Of a stretch of DNA of 46,090 bases, positions 32,154-40,431 are shown in pieces. How positions within the stretch are numbered: position 1 is the first letter of the stretch; each line of letters starts with the position of its first letter. Position numbers and translations under genes: made by a program. Source of the DNA: Myxococcota bacterium. GTDB lineage: Bacteria > Myxococcota_A > UBA796 > CAJQPC01. Where the stretch lies: the NCBI GenBank assembly GCA_023150775.1, contig JAKLKE010000012.1, positions 1 through 46,090 of the forward strand, in the 5' to 3' direction. Under the pieces are notes generated by a model, which did no database searches, had not been told where the DNA came from, and saw only the letters and a program-made list of their open reading frames with translations.

Positions 32154-34595
32154 ATGCGCTCGCTGCTCGTCCTGCTCGCCCTCGCCCTCGGCTCCTGCGC
32201 CCCCGCGGCCAACGCGCCCCAGGCGCGCATCGTCGCCTATGGCCCGACGCCCCAGGCCCGGCATGAGAACGCGCTCAGCCAGGCCGGCGGCGCGGTGATG
32301 AGCGAGCGCATGATGCTCGACCTAGAGAAGCAGACCGGCAAGATCGCCACGGACCTGCCCGAGCGCGTGAAGGGGCTCCCCGTGGGCCTCAAGGCCGTGC
32401 CGCTGTGGGAGAACGCGGAGTCCGCCGCCTTGTGGTGGGGCCGGGACGAGGCCGCCGTCGCCCAGCGCCTCTTGGACCAGGGCGTGCAGTATGTGCTCCT
32501 GCGCCGGGACGTGGCGCCCAGCGTCGATCGGGGCGGCGCGACGATCTCCCGCCTGTACCACGATGACGAGCGCGCGCGGTTCATGCTCGTGTCGGCGGAC
32601 TCGGAGTACCTGCTCTACGCCGTCTCCGACAAGGCCGCGAGCCTCGCCCCCCAGGCCGCCACCTTCATCACCTCCAGCCTACGCACGATGCTCAAGGGCG
32701 AGAAGCCCCGGGGTTTCCCCAGCATCAAGGCGCCTCGGGGCAACAAGTGGCACCTCATGGCGACGCTGCGCCTGCCCGGCGGCCGTGAGCTGGCCTATGG
32801 CTTGTGTGTGCGCGAAGAGCTCGGCGAGTGTGTGGTGGAGCTGGCGAACGATCTGGAGCGGGAGCACCGCCGCTACGCCGAGTGGTACGGCCTGCCCAAG
32901 CTCGCCTCGTCCGTCGACAACATGCTCTTGGAGCTGCACCTCATCACCGACCGGGCGAAGATCTACGCCACGAGCGAGGACGACCTCAACGAGTTCTGGG
33001 AGATGGGCATCGACGGCGGGCTCATCCTCAACCGCGAGACGGGGGAGGTGGCGATGATCCCCGGCTCGGTGAGCTACACCCGGGCCTATCGCGACGCCGA
33101 CAAGCTCCTGCGCACGGCGGCGCGGGAGGGCCACATGGACAGCCTGCGCCCCTGGCGTGACCCGGGCTACGACCTGGAGAAGATCCGCACCCAACACTAC
33201 CTCGACTGGCCGGGCCGGGGCCTCATCCCGCTCTACCGGGGTGTGCCCCCGGTGCCGATGGAGGTGGTGGACATTCAGTCCATCGAGCGCAGCATCTTGC
33301 TCTCCGGCGAGTGGTATTTACGGAACCTGCACCCCAACGACCAGCCCATCCCCTTCTACAAGCCGGGCCAGGTCACCTACAAGATGTGGCCCGCCGAGAA
33401 CCGGTATTCCGACGAGTACAACATCGTGCGCCACGCGCTCACGACCTGGAACCTCGTGCAGGCCTACCAGATCGATCCTCGGCCCGAGTTTATTGAGGGC
33501 GCCCGGCGGGCCCTGGGCTACACGCTCTCGTTCCGCAAAGACGAAGAGAACCGCTCGTACATTGAGCACGACAACAACGTCAAGCTCGGCACCGTCGTCA
33601 TCGCGATGATGGGCATGATCGACCTCGCCCGGGCCACGGGCACGAAGGAGTATGACGAGCTGCTCAACCGCTTCGGCGAGTTCACCGTGTTTATGCAGGA
33701 GCCCACGGGCCGGTTTGATCCGTACTACGTCGAGGACGATCACCCCTACGCCGATGAGGTCAACGACATCGTCCCCGGCGAGGCGGCGCTGGCTTTGGTG
33801 ATGCTCTATGACTACACCGGCGACAAGAAGTGGCTGGCGCCCCTGCCCAAGTTCTTCGAGTATTACAAGCCGTGGTGGAAGGAACGTGTGGAGAAGATCC
33901 GCCCCGAGGCGCCCTCGCCCCACGAGACATACAACACAGACGATCGGCTAGAGTTGGTGCAGTTCGGCCCCTGGTCGGTGATGGCGGCGAACGCTTACCA
34001 CCGCGTCACCGGCGACGCCGAGGTGGCCAAGTTTGGCCTAGAGGTCGCCCGGTGGATGGTCGAGACCTATGAGTACACCGGCGAAGACTCCCCCTGGCCA
34101 GACTACGTCGGCGGCTATTACAAGCTCCCCGGCGAGCTGCCCGCGATGCAGGCCTTCTGTTATGGCGAAGGCACGGCGGCCGCTTACGCCTTGGCCCTGC
34201 GCGCCGACCCGTCCCAGGCCCCGTTCTTTGAGAAGGCCACCCGGGAGACCGTGCGGTTTGGCCTGATGATGCAGTTTGATGACCTGCAGATCTACCCCTT
34301 CACCCGGGGCGACGAGGTGCGCGGCGGCACCCGCTACACGATGAACGAGACGAAGGTGCGCATCGACTACGTCTACCACGCGCAGTCCACCCTGGTGCAG
34401 TACCGCGACGCCGCGCTCACCGACCCGAACCTGCCGCCGGAGGTCAAACGTTCGCCCCTGCGGGATGAGCTGGAGGCCGCGCAGAAGAAGCAGGCTGAGG
34501 CGGCTGCGGCGGCGGCGGCGGCGGCGGCCGGGACGAGCCCCAGCGAGACCCCGCCGACGATCCCCGGGACGGGCCTCGCGCCCAAGGCGCCATAA
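32154..34595 (+). CDS. Large lipoprotein with (alpha/alpha)-barrel glycosidase-like C-terminal half
   Basis: An 813-residue lipoprotein (MRSLLVLLALALGSC, Cys 15). Residues 20-330 are a mixed alpha/beta region I cannot name. From about residue 420 to 770 helix pairs follow the six-hairpin glycosidase pattern (NIVRHALTTWNLVQAYQID, EGARRALGYTLSF, LGTVVIAMMGMIDLARATG, PGEAALALVMLYDYTGDKKW), as in GH-type enzymes, lyases and glucuronyl epimerases that act on polysaccharides. The tail has a run of about 11 Ala (near 34496-34530) and a Ser/Thr/Pro end. TGGAG precedes the ATG; the frame is open 60 nt further upstream but the lipobox signal fixes this start. Probably periplasmic polysaccharide processing. 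Confidence 0.65.
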   Translation: MRSLLVLLALALGSCAPAANAPQARIVAYGPTPQARHENALSQAGGAVMSERMMLDLEKQTGKIATDLPERVKGLPVGLKAVPLWENAESAALWWGRDEAAVAQRLLDQGVQYVLLRRDVAPSVDRGGATISRLYHDDERARFMLVSADSEYLLYAVSDKAASLAPQAATFITSSLRTMLKGEKPRGFPSIKAPRGNKWHLMATLRLPGGRELAYGLCVREELGECVVELANDLEREHRRYAEWYGLPKLASSVDNMLLELHLITDRAKIYATSEDDLNEFWEMGIDGGLILNRETGEVAMIPGSVSYTRAYRDADKLLRTAAREGHMDSLRPWRDPGYDLEKIRTQHYLDWPGRGLIPLYRGVPPVPMEVVDIQSIERSILLSGEWYLRNLHPNDQPIPFYKPGQVTYKMWPAENRYSDEYNIVRHALTTWNLVQAYQIDPRPEFIEGARRALGYTLSFRKDEENRSYIEHDNNVKLGTVVIAMMGMIDLARATGTKEYDELLNRFGEFTVFMQEPTGRFDPYYVEDDHPYADEVNDIVPGEAALALVMLYDYTGDKKWLAPLPKFFEYYKPWWKERVEKIRPEAPSPHETYNTDDRLELVQFGPWSVMAANAYHRVTGDAEVAKFGLEVARWMVETYEYTGEDSPWPDYVGGYYKLPGELPAMQAFCYGEGTAAAYALALRADPSQAPFFEKATRETVRFGLMMQFDDLQIYPFTRGDEVRGGTRYTMNETKVRIDYVYHAQSTLVQYRDAALTDPNLPPEVKRSPLRDELEAAQKKQAEAAAAAAAAAAGTSPSETPPTIPGTGLAPKAP

Positions 34596-34655
34596 AACGG
34601 CGCCGCGTCCTGGGGGCCGGGATGGTATCGTAGCGCACGGAGGCTTCAACCCCCC

Positions 34656-35954
34656 GTGCTCACCTCGCTCCTGCTGATCACCCTCGGGCTCACCGGCTCC
34701 GACGCCTACGCGGCGACGACGGTGCGCCTCGTGCTCGATCGCCCCCTGGACACGATCCCCGCGGGCGCCACCGCCGAGGCCCTGCCCGATGGCCCCTTGC
34801 CCAGCGGTGAGGAGTTTGTGCTCACCGTGGACCTGCCCCCCGGGGTCTCGGCCACCGCCGCGCTCAGCGTGTGGCCCGCCCAAGGCCAGGCTTGCGCCGC
34901 CGCCCCGCCCGCCGACGGCCCCCAGCGCCACACCGTCGGCATGGCCCCGGACGGAGACGTGCTCAGCGGCCGGGTGCCCGCGCTCCAGGTGGGCCAGACC
35001 TACTGCCTGAGCCTCGCGCCGCGCCTGATCTTGGGCGAAGAGGGCATGGCCCGCCTCGCCGAGCAGGCCGCCGCCGAGCTGACCCTCCGCCTGCCCGACG
35101 CCCGCTCTTGTGATCTGGACTCGGGCTGGACCCACTTCGCGAAGGCGCTCTCCGGGGGCCTCGCCGCCGCCGGGTTTGGCGCCGCCGACGCCTCGTCGTT
35201 GGAGGCCGCCGCCCGGGAGGCCCAGAGCCGCTATCGCCGGGGGCCTGGCCCAGACGCCTGCGCCGCCCTCGTGAGCGCCCAGGGCGAGGCCCAGGCGCTC
35301 CAGAGCATCCTCGACGCCGAGGGCGCGCGCCTGCCGGGCGCTGACCGCGCGTCGATGACCCAAGACGTGCTCTCGGCGCTCCAGACCGCGCAGTCCCAGA
35401 CCGCCACCCTCAACGACGCGCTCACCGAGGCCCTGAACGCCACCTCGGTGCGCCAGCGTATCGTCGTCGCCACGGGGCCGGTGACCTTAGGCGCCCAGAC
35501 CGCGACCGCCGCCACCCGAGACGCGGTGAACTTCGCCGTGCCCGCCGCCGGGGCGTCGTTTGTGTGGTGGCCCGATCAGTCCCCGGCCTTGGTCGGCTGG
35601 GGCGGGGTGTCGTTTTATTCGACCGCCGTAGACCGTGACGTGCCGCTCAATGAGCTGGCGGGCGCCCCCGGCGACGTGTTTCGCCAGCGCGTCTCGCTCA
35701 CCGTCGCCGTGGCGCGCTCAACCCCGGCGCTGCCCGGCTACAGCACCACCCCGGCCTTGGGCAGCCTGAGCCCGCTCATCACCGGGGGCCTGCGCCTCAC
35801 CCACTACGCCCAGCTCACCGCCGGGGCGGTGTTTGTGCGTGTGGACGACCCCAACCCCGCCTCGGCGGCGTCAAGCCTCCACGCCGCGCCGGTCGTGGGC
35901 CTCTCCGTCGATCTCGCCCTCGTCTCGCTGTTCCAGACGCTCCAGAGCCCCTAA
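34656..35954 (+). CDS. Exported protein of unknown function
   Basis: A 432-residue protein with signal peptide (LLLITLGLTGSDAYAA). Residues 20-140 are beta-rich and proline-rich, 150-290 contain a long helical stretch (AQGEAQALQSILDAEGARL, LSALQTAQSQTATLNDALTE) and the last 130 residues alternate in hydrophobicity (FVWWPDQSPALVGWGGVSF, LRLTHYAQLTAGAVFVRVDD) as in outer-membrane beta-barrel strands, though no terminal Phe is present. GTG start with GGAGG about 11 nt upstream; a TATCGT extended -10 lies at 34627-34632. First of a three-gene set (34656, 35968, 36273) with short spacers. Function not recognised. Confidence 0.62.
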   Translation: MLTSLLLITLGLTGSDAYAATTVRLVLDRPLDTIPAGATAEALPDGPLPSGEEFVLTVDLPPGVSATAALSVWPAQGQACAAAPPADGPQRHTVGMAPDGDVLSGRVPALQVGQTYCLSLAPRLILGEEGMARLAEQAAAELTLRLPDARSCDLDSGWTHFAKALSGGLAAAGFGAADASSLEAAAREAQSRYRRGPGPDACAALVSAQGEAQALQSILDAEGARLPGADRASMTQDVLSALQTAQSQTATLNDALTEALNATSVRQRIVVATGPVTLGAQTATAATRDAVNFAVPAAGASFVWWPDQSPALVGWGGVSFYSTAVDRDVPLNELAGAPGDVFRQRVSLTVAVARSTPALPGYSTTPALGSLSPLITGGLRLTHYAQLTAGAVFVRVDDPNPASAASSLHAAPVVGLSVDLALVSLFQTLQSP

Positions 35955-35967
35955 GCAGGAGTCCGCC

Positions 35968-36276
35968 GTGGCCTTGCGCCTGATGATCCCCGACGCCGCC
36001 CTGGTGGGCCGCCCCGTCATCCTCGCCCTGCGCGTGACGGGCGCGACGCCCGGCGCCCGCGTGACGCTCATCGTCGAGCTGGACCGCGGCCAAGGCCAGC
36101 GCGCGCCGCTCTCGCAGTCCGAGCTGCTCGCCCAAGACGACGGCGCCGCGGACGCCACGGTGAGCGTCACGCCGCCGTTCACCGACGACGCCGAGGGCCT
36201 CATCGTCGCCACAGCCCGGGCGGAAGACGGCGCCTTCTTGGGCGTGGCCACGGGGCTGCTGCGGGTGATGGCGTGA
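35968..36276 (+). CDS. Small hypothetical beta-rich protein
   Basis: A 102-residue protein with no signal peptide. The sequence alternates short strands (LMIPDAALVGRPVILALRV, ARVTLIVELD, ATVSVTPPF, GLIVATARAED) and may be a single Ig-like domain. GTG start with AGGAG seven nt upstream and 13 nt after the previous stop. The frame is open upstream within the preceding gene, but only from 35968 does a ribosome site precede it. It overlaps the next gene by GTGA. No family recognised. Confidence 0.6.
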   Translation: MALRLMIPDAALVGRPVILALRVTGATPGARVTLIVELDRGQGQRAPLSQSELLAQDDGAADATVSVTPPFTDDAEGLIVATARAEDGAFLGVATGLLRVMA

Positions 36277-36980
36277 TCCTCCTCGCGCTCTTGCAGCTCT
36301 TCGCCTGCGCCTTACCGCCCCAGCCGGAGGAGGGCGAGGTGCTCACGCTCTCGTTCTGCCCCGAGGGCCTGCCCTGCGCCTTGGTCGCCGACGGACAGAG
36401 CCTCATCACCGTGGAGGGCTGCGTGCCGGACACGGTGGAGCTTGTGGCGGACGACCTCAGCCTGAGCCTCGTCACCTCGGGCGGCGCGTGGATCGACGGC
36501 GCACAGTCGAGCCTGACCGTGCCGCTGGGGCCCGACCGCTGCGCCCGCCCCGCGCTGACCGCGCCGACCCACGGGCCGGACCTCCTCATCGAGGGGAGCT
36601 TGGCCGAGGTGGGCGTCTCGGCGTCTGCGCTGCTCACCCCAGCGAGTTTTGGTGGCCTCGCCCTCACGCCGAGCCCGGCGATCCTCAACACACAGTCGCC
36701 GAACCTGATCGTGCTGACGGTAAACGCCTGGGGTGAAGATGGCGCCAGCGTGAGTGAGGGCAGCCTCGCCGCGGTGACTGTGCAGGACTCTGAGGGCTCC
36801 GACGTCGTGGTCACCCCCAGCGAGCGCCTGCTCGACACAGACGGCGAGGCCACGTTCACCGTCACGAGCGCCGGGGGCCTCACCGAGCTGACCCTGCGGG
36901 TGGTGCTGAGCGCCCCGGCCTGGGAGGGCGTGAGCCGCCCGGCCAACCTCAGCGAAGACCTCACGCTCAGCGGGGGGTGA
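36273..36980 (+). CDS. Lipoprotein with beta-sandwich-like domains, unknown function
   Basis: A 235-residue lipoprotein: MILLALLQLFAC with Cys 12. The mature part has four further Cys in the first 80 residues (LSFCPEG, PCALVAD, EGCVPD, DRCARP) and two beta-rich halves, the second (LIVLTVNAWGEDGASVSEG, EATFTVTSAGG) resembling an invasin/Big-1-like Ig fold. The GTG overlaps the upstream stop. Its own stop lies one base before the insertion sequence, so the IS sits directly against its 3' end; the C-terminus (EDLTLSGG) appears intact but the original downstream sequence is gone. Confidence 0.65.
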   Translation: MILLALLQLFACALPPQPEEGEVLTLSFCPEGLPCALVADGQSLITVEGCVPDTVELVADDLSLSLVTSGGAWIDGAQSSLTVPLGPDRCARPALTAPTHGPDLLIEGSLAEVGVSASALLTPASFGGLALTPSPAILNTQSPNLIVLTVNAWGEDGASVSEGSLAAVTVQDSEGSDVVVTPSERLLDTDGEATFTVTSAGGLTELTLRVVLSAPAWEGVSRPANLSEDLTLSGG

Positions 36981-36981
36981 G

Positions 36982-37000
36982 GGGCATACGCGCTAACATA
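36982..37000 (+). repeat. IS left inverted repeat
   Basis: GGGCATACGCGCTAACATA, the exact reverse complement of 38325-38343. The stop codon of the shifted transposase frame lies within it. Confidence 0.9.
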
Positions 37001-37196
37001 AACCTCCCCAAGGCCCTCCCGGGGTAACCTGAAAGCGTCGTCTTCGACGGGACTCCAGCAGGTGTTCCCGACTCGGCGCATCCGCGCGCCGAATGTGTCT
37101 CGGACTGAGGTAGCCCATGACGGCCATGGAGATGTTGTGTACTGCGCTACTCCAGACACGCCAGAGGCCGATCCCCAATGGGGACGCCGTAGGGGG
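36993..37196 (-). pseudogene. Frameshifted C-terminal part of the IS4 transposase
   Basis: This is the continuation of the transposase in the +1 frame, from the C-run to the stop inside the left inverted repeat. Its helix GIGLWRVWSSAVHNISM and its Arg-rich end resemble the C-terminus of IS4 relatives. It has no start codon or ribosome site of its own. Confidence 0.65.
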
Positions 37197-38289
37197 AAAA
37201 AGCCCGCCATTGGCGAGCGATCGTGTCGGCGAGGACAACACCGATGAGCTTGGCGTAGATGTACGCTCGGGCCAGGTTGGGGTCGTCGGCGCGGAGCTGG
37301 TCGATTCCAAGCAGAGACTTCCACCGCTTGAAGGCGAGCTCAATCTGCCATCGGAGGCGGTAAAGCTCCGCCATGGTGGCGTCGTCGGCCTCGCTGGCGG
37401 GGATGCTGGTCAGCAGAAATGCGAAGCGCGCCGCGGCGAGAGTCCGCGCGGTGGGCTGCTTTCCCTTCCTCTGCGCCTCTCTGTTGATGGTTGTTTGAGC
37501 GCGTGTGGTGGCGTCTACGGACTTCCTCACCACGACCAGCCGCATGGGCTTGGCGCGCTGCTTGTCGGAGCGGAGGTACACCACGACCCCCTCTACGCGA
37601 GGCGGTCTTCCTGCACGAGAGCGCCGGCGCATGGCGAACTTCATCGGGTCGATTGCCTCTCCGTTGGCGTCTATGAGGGGAACAGCGCGATGCCCGATGC
37701 GCACGAGCACGTCCGCGCCAATCTCAAGCGTCTCGCGAATACGCGCCTCGTGCGCATACCCCCGATCGGCGACCACGAGGTCTCCCTTGGCGAGCGGGAC
37801 GCGCCCGAGGTGCTCCCCGCCGCGTCCATCGGTGAGCTCGACGGCGTCCACAGTACCCGTCGAGAGGTCATAGCTGGCATGGAGTCGCCAATCGGCGCCA
37901 GTTGAGCCAGGAGCAGAGAGCGTCGTGGCGTCCACGAGACGAACACGGCGCGGGAGGTCCGAGACGGGCCGCGCGGCGACTTGGCGGGTCAGCATCGCCT
38001 GGAATACCGCCTCCAAGAACGGCCAACCACGCCGAAGTCGCCCCAAGACCGCGACATCCGAGAGCTGGCCGAGGCCATGATCCGCGCTCCACGCCGCGAC
38101 GGAGCGCAACGAGAGGTCGAGGAGCCCATACGCCAGCGCGAGGCGGAGGAACTCCAACGGCGACTGAATCGCCCGACGACGTTGGAAACCGCCGCTCTTG
38201 GCGGCGAGCGCGTCGAGATCATGGGGCAGCCATGCGGTGAGGTCTTCCCAGGCCGCGGACGAGAGCAGGGCAGAGATGGAGCGTGACAT
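37147..38289 (-). CDS. IS4-family transposase, C-terminus displaced by +1 frameshift
   Basis: A 380-residue DDE transposase. The three acidic residues lie in RLVDATTL, VVADRGY and the Y(2)R(3)E(6)K signature YRLRWQIELAFKRWK, the mark of the IS4 family. After FSPYGVPIGDRPLACLE the frame stops at 37147, but the +1 frame after the T5C5 run (37192-37201, complement) continues for about 65 more residues (GIGLWRVWSSAVHNISM, then an Arg-rich HLLESRRRRRFQ) to a stop at 36993 inside the inverted repeat. That is what a full-length IS4 transposase C-terminus looks like. The gene is therefore either inactivated by one extra base or read by +1 recoding at UCC-CCC-U. A sequencing error in the homopolymer is the third option. 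Confidence 0.85.
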   Translation of the reverse strand: MSRSISALLSSAAWEDLTAWLPHDLDALAAKSGGFQRRRAIQSPLEFLRLALAYGLLDLSLRSVAAWSADHGLGQLSDVAVLGRLRRGWPFLEAVFQAMLTRQVAARPVSDLPRRVRLVDATTLSAPGSTGADWRLHASYDLSTGTVDAVELTDGRGGEHLGRVPLAKGDLVVADRGYAHEARIRETLEIGADVLVRIGHRAVPLIDANGEAIDPMKFAMRRRSRAGRPPRVEGVVVYLRSDKQRAKPMRLVVVRKSVDATTRAQTTINREAQRKGKQPTARTLAAARFAFLLTSIPASEADDATMAELYRLRWQIELAFKRWKSLLGIDQLRADDPNLARAYIYAKLIGVVLADTIARQWRAFSPYGVPIGDRPLACLE

Positions 38290-38324
38290 GCGCCATCTTT
38301 ATCCGATGCTGATCATGTGTCCAC

Positions 38325-38343
38325 TATGTTAGCGCGTATGCCC
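38325..38343 (-). repeat. IS right inverted repeat
   Basis: TATGTTAGCGCGTATGCCC on the plus strand, pairing perfectly with 36982-37000. It also supplies in-frame ATG codons to the truncated gene that follows. Confidence 0.9.
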
Positions 38344-38730
38344 ACCCACGCCTCCTGGGTGAAGGGGACCGACTTTCCGATCGGGCTCTTCGTCTTCCAC
38401 GACCCGACAACCTGCCAGGGCACCCTTGAGGACCACATCGAGCCTGCGCTGCGCGGTGACGCTGTGTGGAAGGACCGACTCGACGGCGCGGAGGCCTATC
38501 TGACGAGCCTGGAGGCGGCTGGGGACGACGTCAAAGACAGCCCGAGCGAGCGCGCAAAGGCGCGGCTGACGATCGCCGGGCAGTTCAACAACGCCGGGGA
38601 GTCTCTGGGCCAGCTCATCCGAAGAGGCAAGCCGCCGAAAGGCACGCAGCCCACCATACCCGACTCGGTGTTTCAGACCCCGGCGGCCCAGGCGCTCGCC
38701 ACCTTCTTGACCTCGGCGCCCTGGACCTAG
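38338..38730 (+). pseudogene. 5'-truncated DUF3226-like gene
   Basis: A 130-residue remnant whose frame runs back into the IS inverted repeat, which provides the only ATGs. The sequence IGLFVFHDPTTCQGTLEDHI (acidic Leu-Glu-Asp block) and the C-terminal AGQFNNAGESLGQLI plus AAQALATFLTS fit the C-terminal part of DUF3226/Toprim-like proteins (GMLEDFLL, PLGQAI, FVAWL pattern). Those proteins often accompany OLD-type or AAA ATPases in defence-like loci. The N-terminal half, including the expected Toprim acidic core, is missing, and it is not present on the other side of the IS. It is almost certainly non-functional. Confidence 0.6.
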
Positions 38731-39209
38731 GCGCCCCGTCACCTCTGAGGGCACCCCAGCCACCCCACGCTGCCCAGCGCGCAGGCGCGAGCGACCTCCG
38801 CAGAAGGGGTAGCGTCAGCATTCGGGGAGGCTGTGTTCAGGAATCGCCACCCCAACCGACCTCCCCAACCCCTCCGTGTTCAGGAATTGGGGGCACAAAT
38901 CGCCCTCACCCACCCCCCAGCGTCAGCCTCTCGCCGCGCAACGTCAGCCATCTCCCCTGCTCCGTCAGGGTCTGCCCGCTTGATCCGAGCCTGAGCACCC
39001 TCCTCTGACCGACCTTGCCCACCAAGACCGCCCTCCCCCACCCCCAAACCCTGACGGTGGGCCGCCGATCCCTGAACACAGCCCTCTCCCTCTCACGAGT
39101 CCGGGCGCTGATCCTTAGACACAGCACCCTCGGAAAGCTGAGTCCGGGCGCACGATCGAAGACAGCCTAGCCTCAGATCCTGCACCCAGTCCGCCGATCC
39201 CTGAACAGC
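38731..39209. repeat. Non-coding region of short repeated phrases
   Basis: No gene is supported in these 479 bp, which lie between two convergent 3' ends. The plus strand is pyrimidine-rich. Short phrases recur: GTGTTCAGGAAT at about 38833 and 38876; its near-complement GCCGATCCCTGAACA at about 39063 and 39193; CGTCAGC three times (38813-38948) plus CGTCAGG; GAGTCCGGGCGC at about 39097 and 39140; and GATCC(C/T)TxxACACAGC twice. Direct and inverted copies are mixed and not evenly spaced, so it is neither a CRISPR nor a simple tandem array. A terminator or relic of small mobile repeats is possible. Confidence 0.5.
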
Positions 39210-40292
39210 TCAAGGCGCAATCCAACACCACTCCGGCAGGTAGCTCGGCAACGCCCCGTCCGCCTGGTAAGGCGACACCCCCGCGTCGAGGTCATAGGGG
39301 TGGTCAAACATGAACGACCACATGCCGTAGAACAGCGTCTCCCCCTCCGGCGGCTCAAACGGGGGGACGGCGTGGCCTTGGTCGTGCTCGCAGCCGACGA
39401 CAAAATGATCATCCGCGCGGAGCTCGTCGATGTAGCGCTGGCTGGCGGCGTAAAAGTCTACGGCGAGCCAGTCGGTCGGGCCGCCGTTGAGCACGAGCGC
39501 CGGGAACTTTCGCTCCTGCGGGACGTACTCCATCTCCCACAGTCCGAGCACCTCGCCCAGGCCGCCGGAGAGGCTCATCACGCTGGCGAAGGGGGTGACC
39601 TCCTCTGTGGTGGAGATGTAGGTGAGCCACAGCGCCCCGGCGCTCACGCCGACGCCGTGGACTTGATACGGATCGATGTTGTATTGACCGCTCACGCAGG
39701 CCAGCAGGTCGTTGAAGAAGAGCAGCTCTTGCTCGACCCCCCAAACCTCTACAAAGGGCCAGTTGAAGAAGTAGGCGTCCTCGATGTCGTCGGGGAAGAG
39801 CGCGATGAAGTCCATCTCCTCTACGGCGCGCTCAAGCTCACCATCCCGCACAAAGCTGGAGGACGAGGCGTTCATCCAGTGCCAGCCGATCACCAGGGGG
39901 AGCGGGTGGCTGCCGTCGTAGTGGGACGGCACCATCAGGCGGAAGCTGCGCTCGTTGCCGCTGGAGAGGAAGCCTTCGTTCACCGCGAGATCGCTCACGT
40001 TGGAGCCGATGAGCGTGGGGCAGAGGCCCTCGCTGTAGTCGGGCCAGTCGGGCGGGATCGTGGAGTGGCTGGGCTCGGGCGGGGCGGTGTCCTCAGGCGG
40101 CGACGTGTCCTCGGGCGGGGACGTGTCCTCAGGCGGCGTCGTGTCTTCAGGCGGGGCGCTGTCTTCGGGGGGCGTCGTGTCTTCGGGTGGCGCGCTGTCG
40201 GTGGCGGCGGGCTGGGTGTCGGGGGGCGCGCTCTCGGCGGACTTGGGGGGCGTCGAGCCGCAGGCGACGGCGAAGAGCAGGATCACGGACAT
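39210..40292 (-). CDS. Lipoprotein alpha/beta-hydrolase (esterase/PHB-depolymerase-like) with PPEDT stalk
   Basis: A 360-residue lipoprotein (MSVILLFAVAC). Residues 20-75 are a Pro/Glu/Asp/Thr stalk made of six-residue SPPEDT-type repeats, a surface spacer. The catalytic domain carries the elbow GVSAG (S217 in VHGVGVSAGALW) and a likely catalytic His in EHDQGHAVPP near residue 310; SFRLMVPSHYDGSHPLPLV is the usual opening of polyhydroxybutyrate-depolymerase/feruloyl-esterase-like proteins. It probably hydrolyses an ester polymer or polysaccharide side chain outside the cell. Start chosen for the signal and a GAGGTG site eight nt upstream; a further 75 nt of open frame lies 5' without a ribosome site. 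Confidence 0.78.
   Translation of the reverse strand: MSVILLFAVACGSTPPKSAESAPPDTQPAATDSAPPEDTTPPEDSAPPEDTTPPEDTSPPEDTSPPEDTAPPEPSHSTIPPDWPDYSEGLCPTLIGSNVSDLAVNEGFLSSGNERSFRLMVPSHYDGSHPLPLVIGWHWMNASSSSFVRDGELERAVEEMDFIALFPDDIEDAYFFNWPFVEVWGVEQELLFFNDLLACVSGQYNIDPYQVHGVGVSAGALWLTYISTTEEVTPFASVMSLSGGLGEVLGLWEMEYVPQERKFPALVLNGGPTDWLAVDFYAASQRYIDELRADDHFVVGCEHDQGHAVPPFEPPEGETLFYGMWSFMFDHPYDLDAGVSPYQADGALPSYLPEWCWIAP
40085..40200 (-). repeat. 18-bp coding repeats for the PPEDT stalk
   Basis: Six to seven imperfect copies of an 18-bp unit (TCCTCAGGCGGCGACGTG-like on the plus strand) encode the SPPEDT linker of the lipoprotein esterase. Such units expand and contract readily, so stalk length may vary between strains. 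Confidence 0.7.
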
Positions 40293-40407
40293 CGGGCACC
40301 TCGGGGGCTGGTCGGTCAGTGTAGCAGATCCTGCGCTCGCGCAGAGCGGAGCACGTTCGGCGCTCAACGAGGGGGGCCTGATCCGCCCGACCCCACCCGG
40401 GCCGGTG

Positions 40408-40413
40408 TAGACT
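40408..40413 (+). promoter_or_regulatory. Putative -10 element (TAGACT) of the GT-C gene
   Basis: CGGTGTAGACT is identical to the sequence in front of the MNIO operon. The expected transcript start (about 40420) leaves a leader of about 12-20 nt. Confidence 0.35.
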
Positions 40414-40431
40414 CCCGGGCTGTCTTCGTGT

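Larger units (their letters stand above)
36982..38343 (-). mobile_element. IS4-family insertion sequence, 1362 bp
   Basis: Bounded by perfect 19-bp inverted repeats (36982-37000 and 38325-38343) and holding one transposase gene on the minus strand. The transposase reading extends to 36993 inside the left repeat once a +1 shift at 37192-37201 is allowed. No direct repeat of 5-12 bp flanks the element: left flank GGGGGGTGAG, right flank ACCCACGCCT. The missing target duplication, together with a truncated gene on one side only, points to a deletion or recombination after insertion. Confidence 0.85.

Noticed and set aside
34496-34530. Poly-Ala tract as a possible frameshift or sequencing artefact
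   Set aside because: The frame stays open through it to a Pro/Thr-rich tail and a normal stop; a flexible tail is the simpler reading.
36972-38353. Target-site duplication around the IS
   Set aside because: Flanks were compared for shifts of the IS ends by up to three bases and no direct repeat of five or more bases was found.
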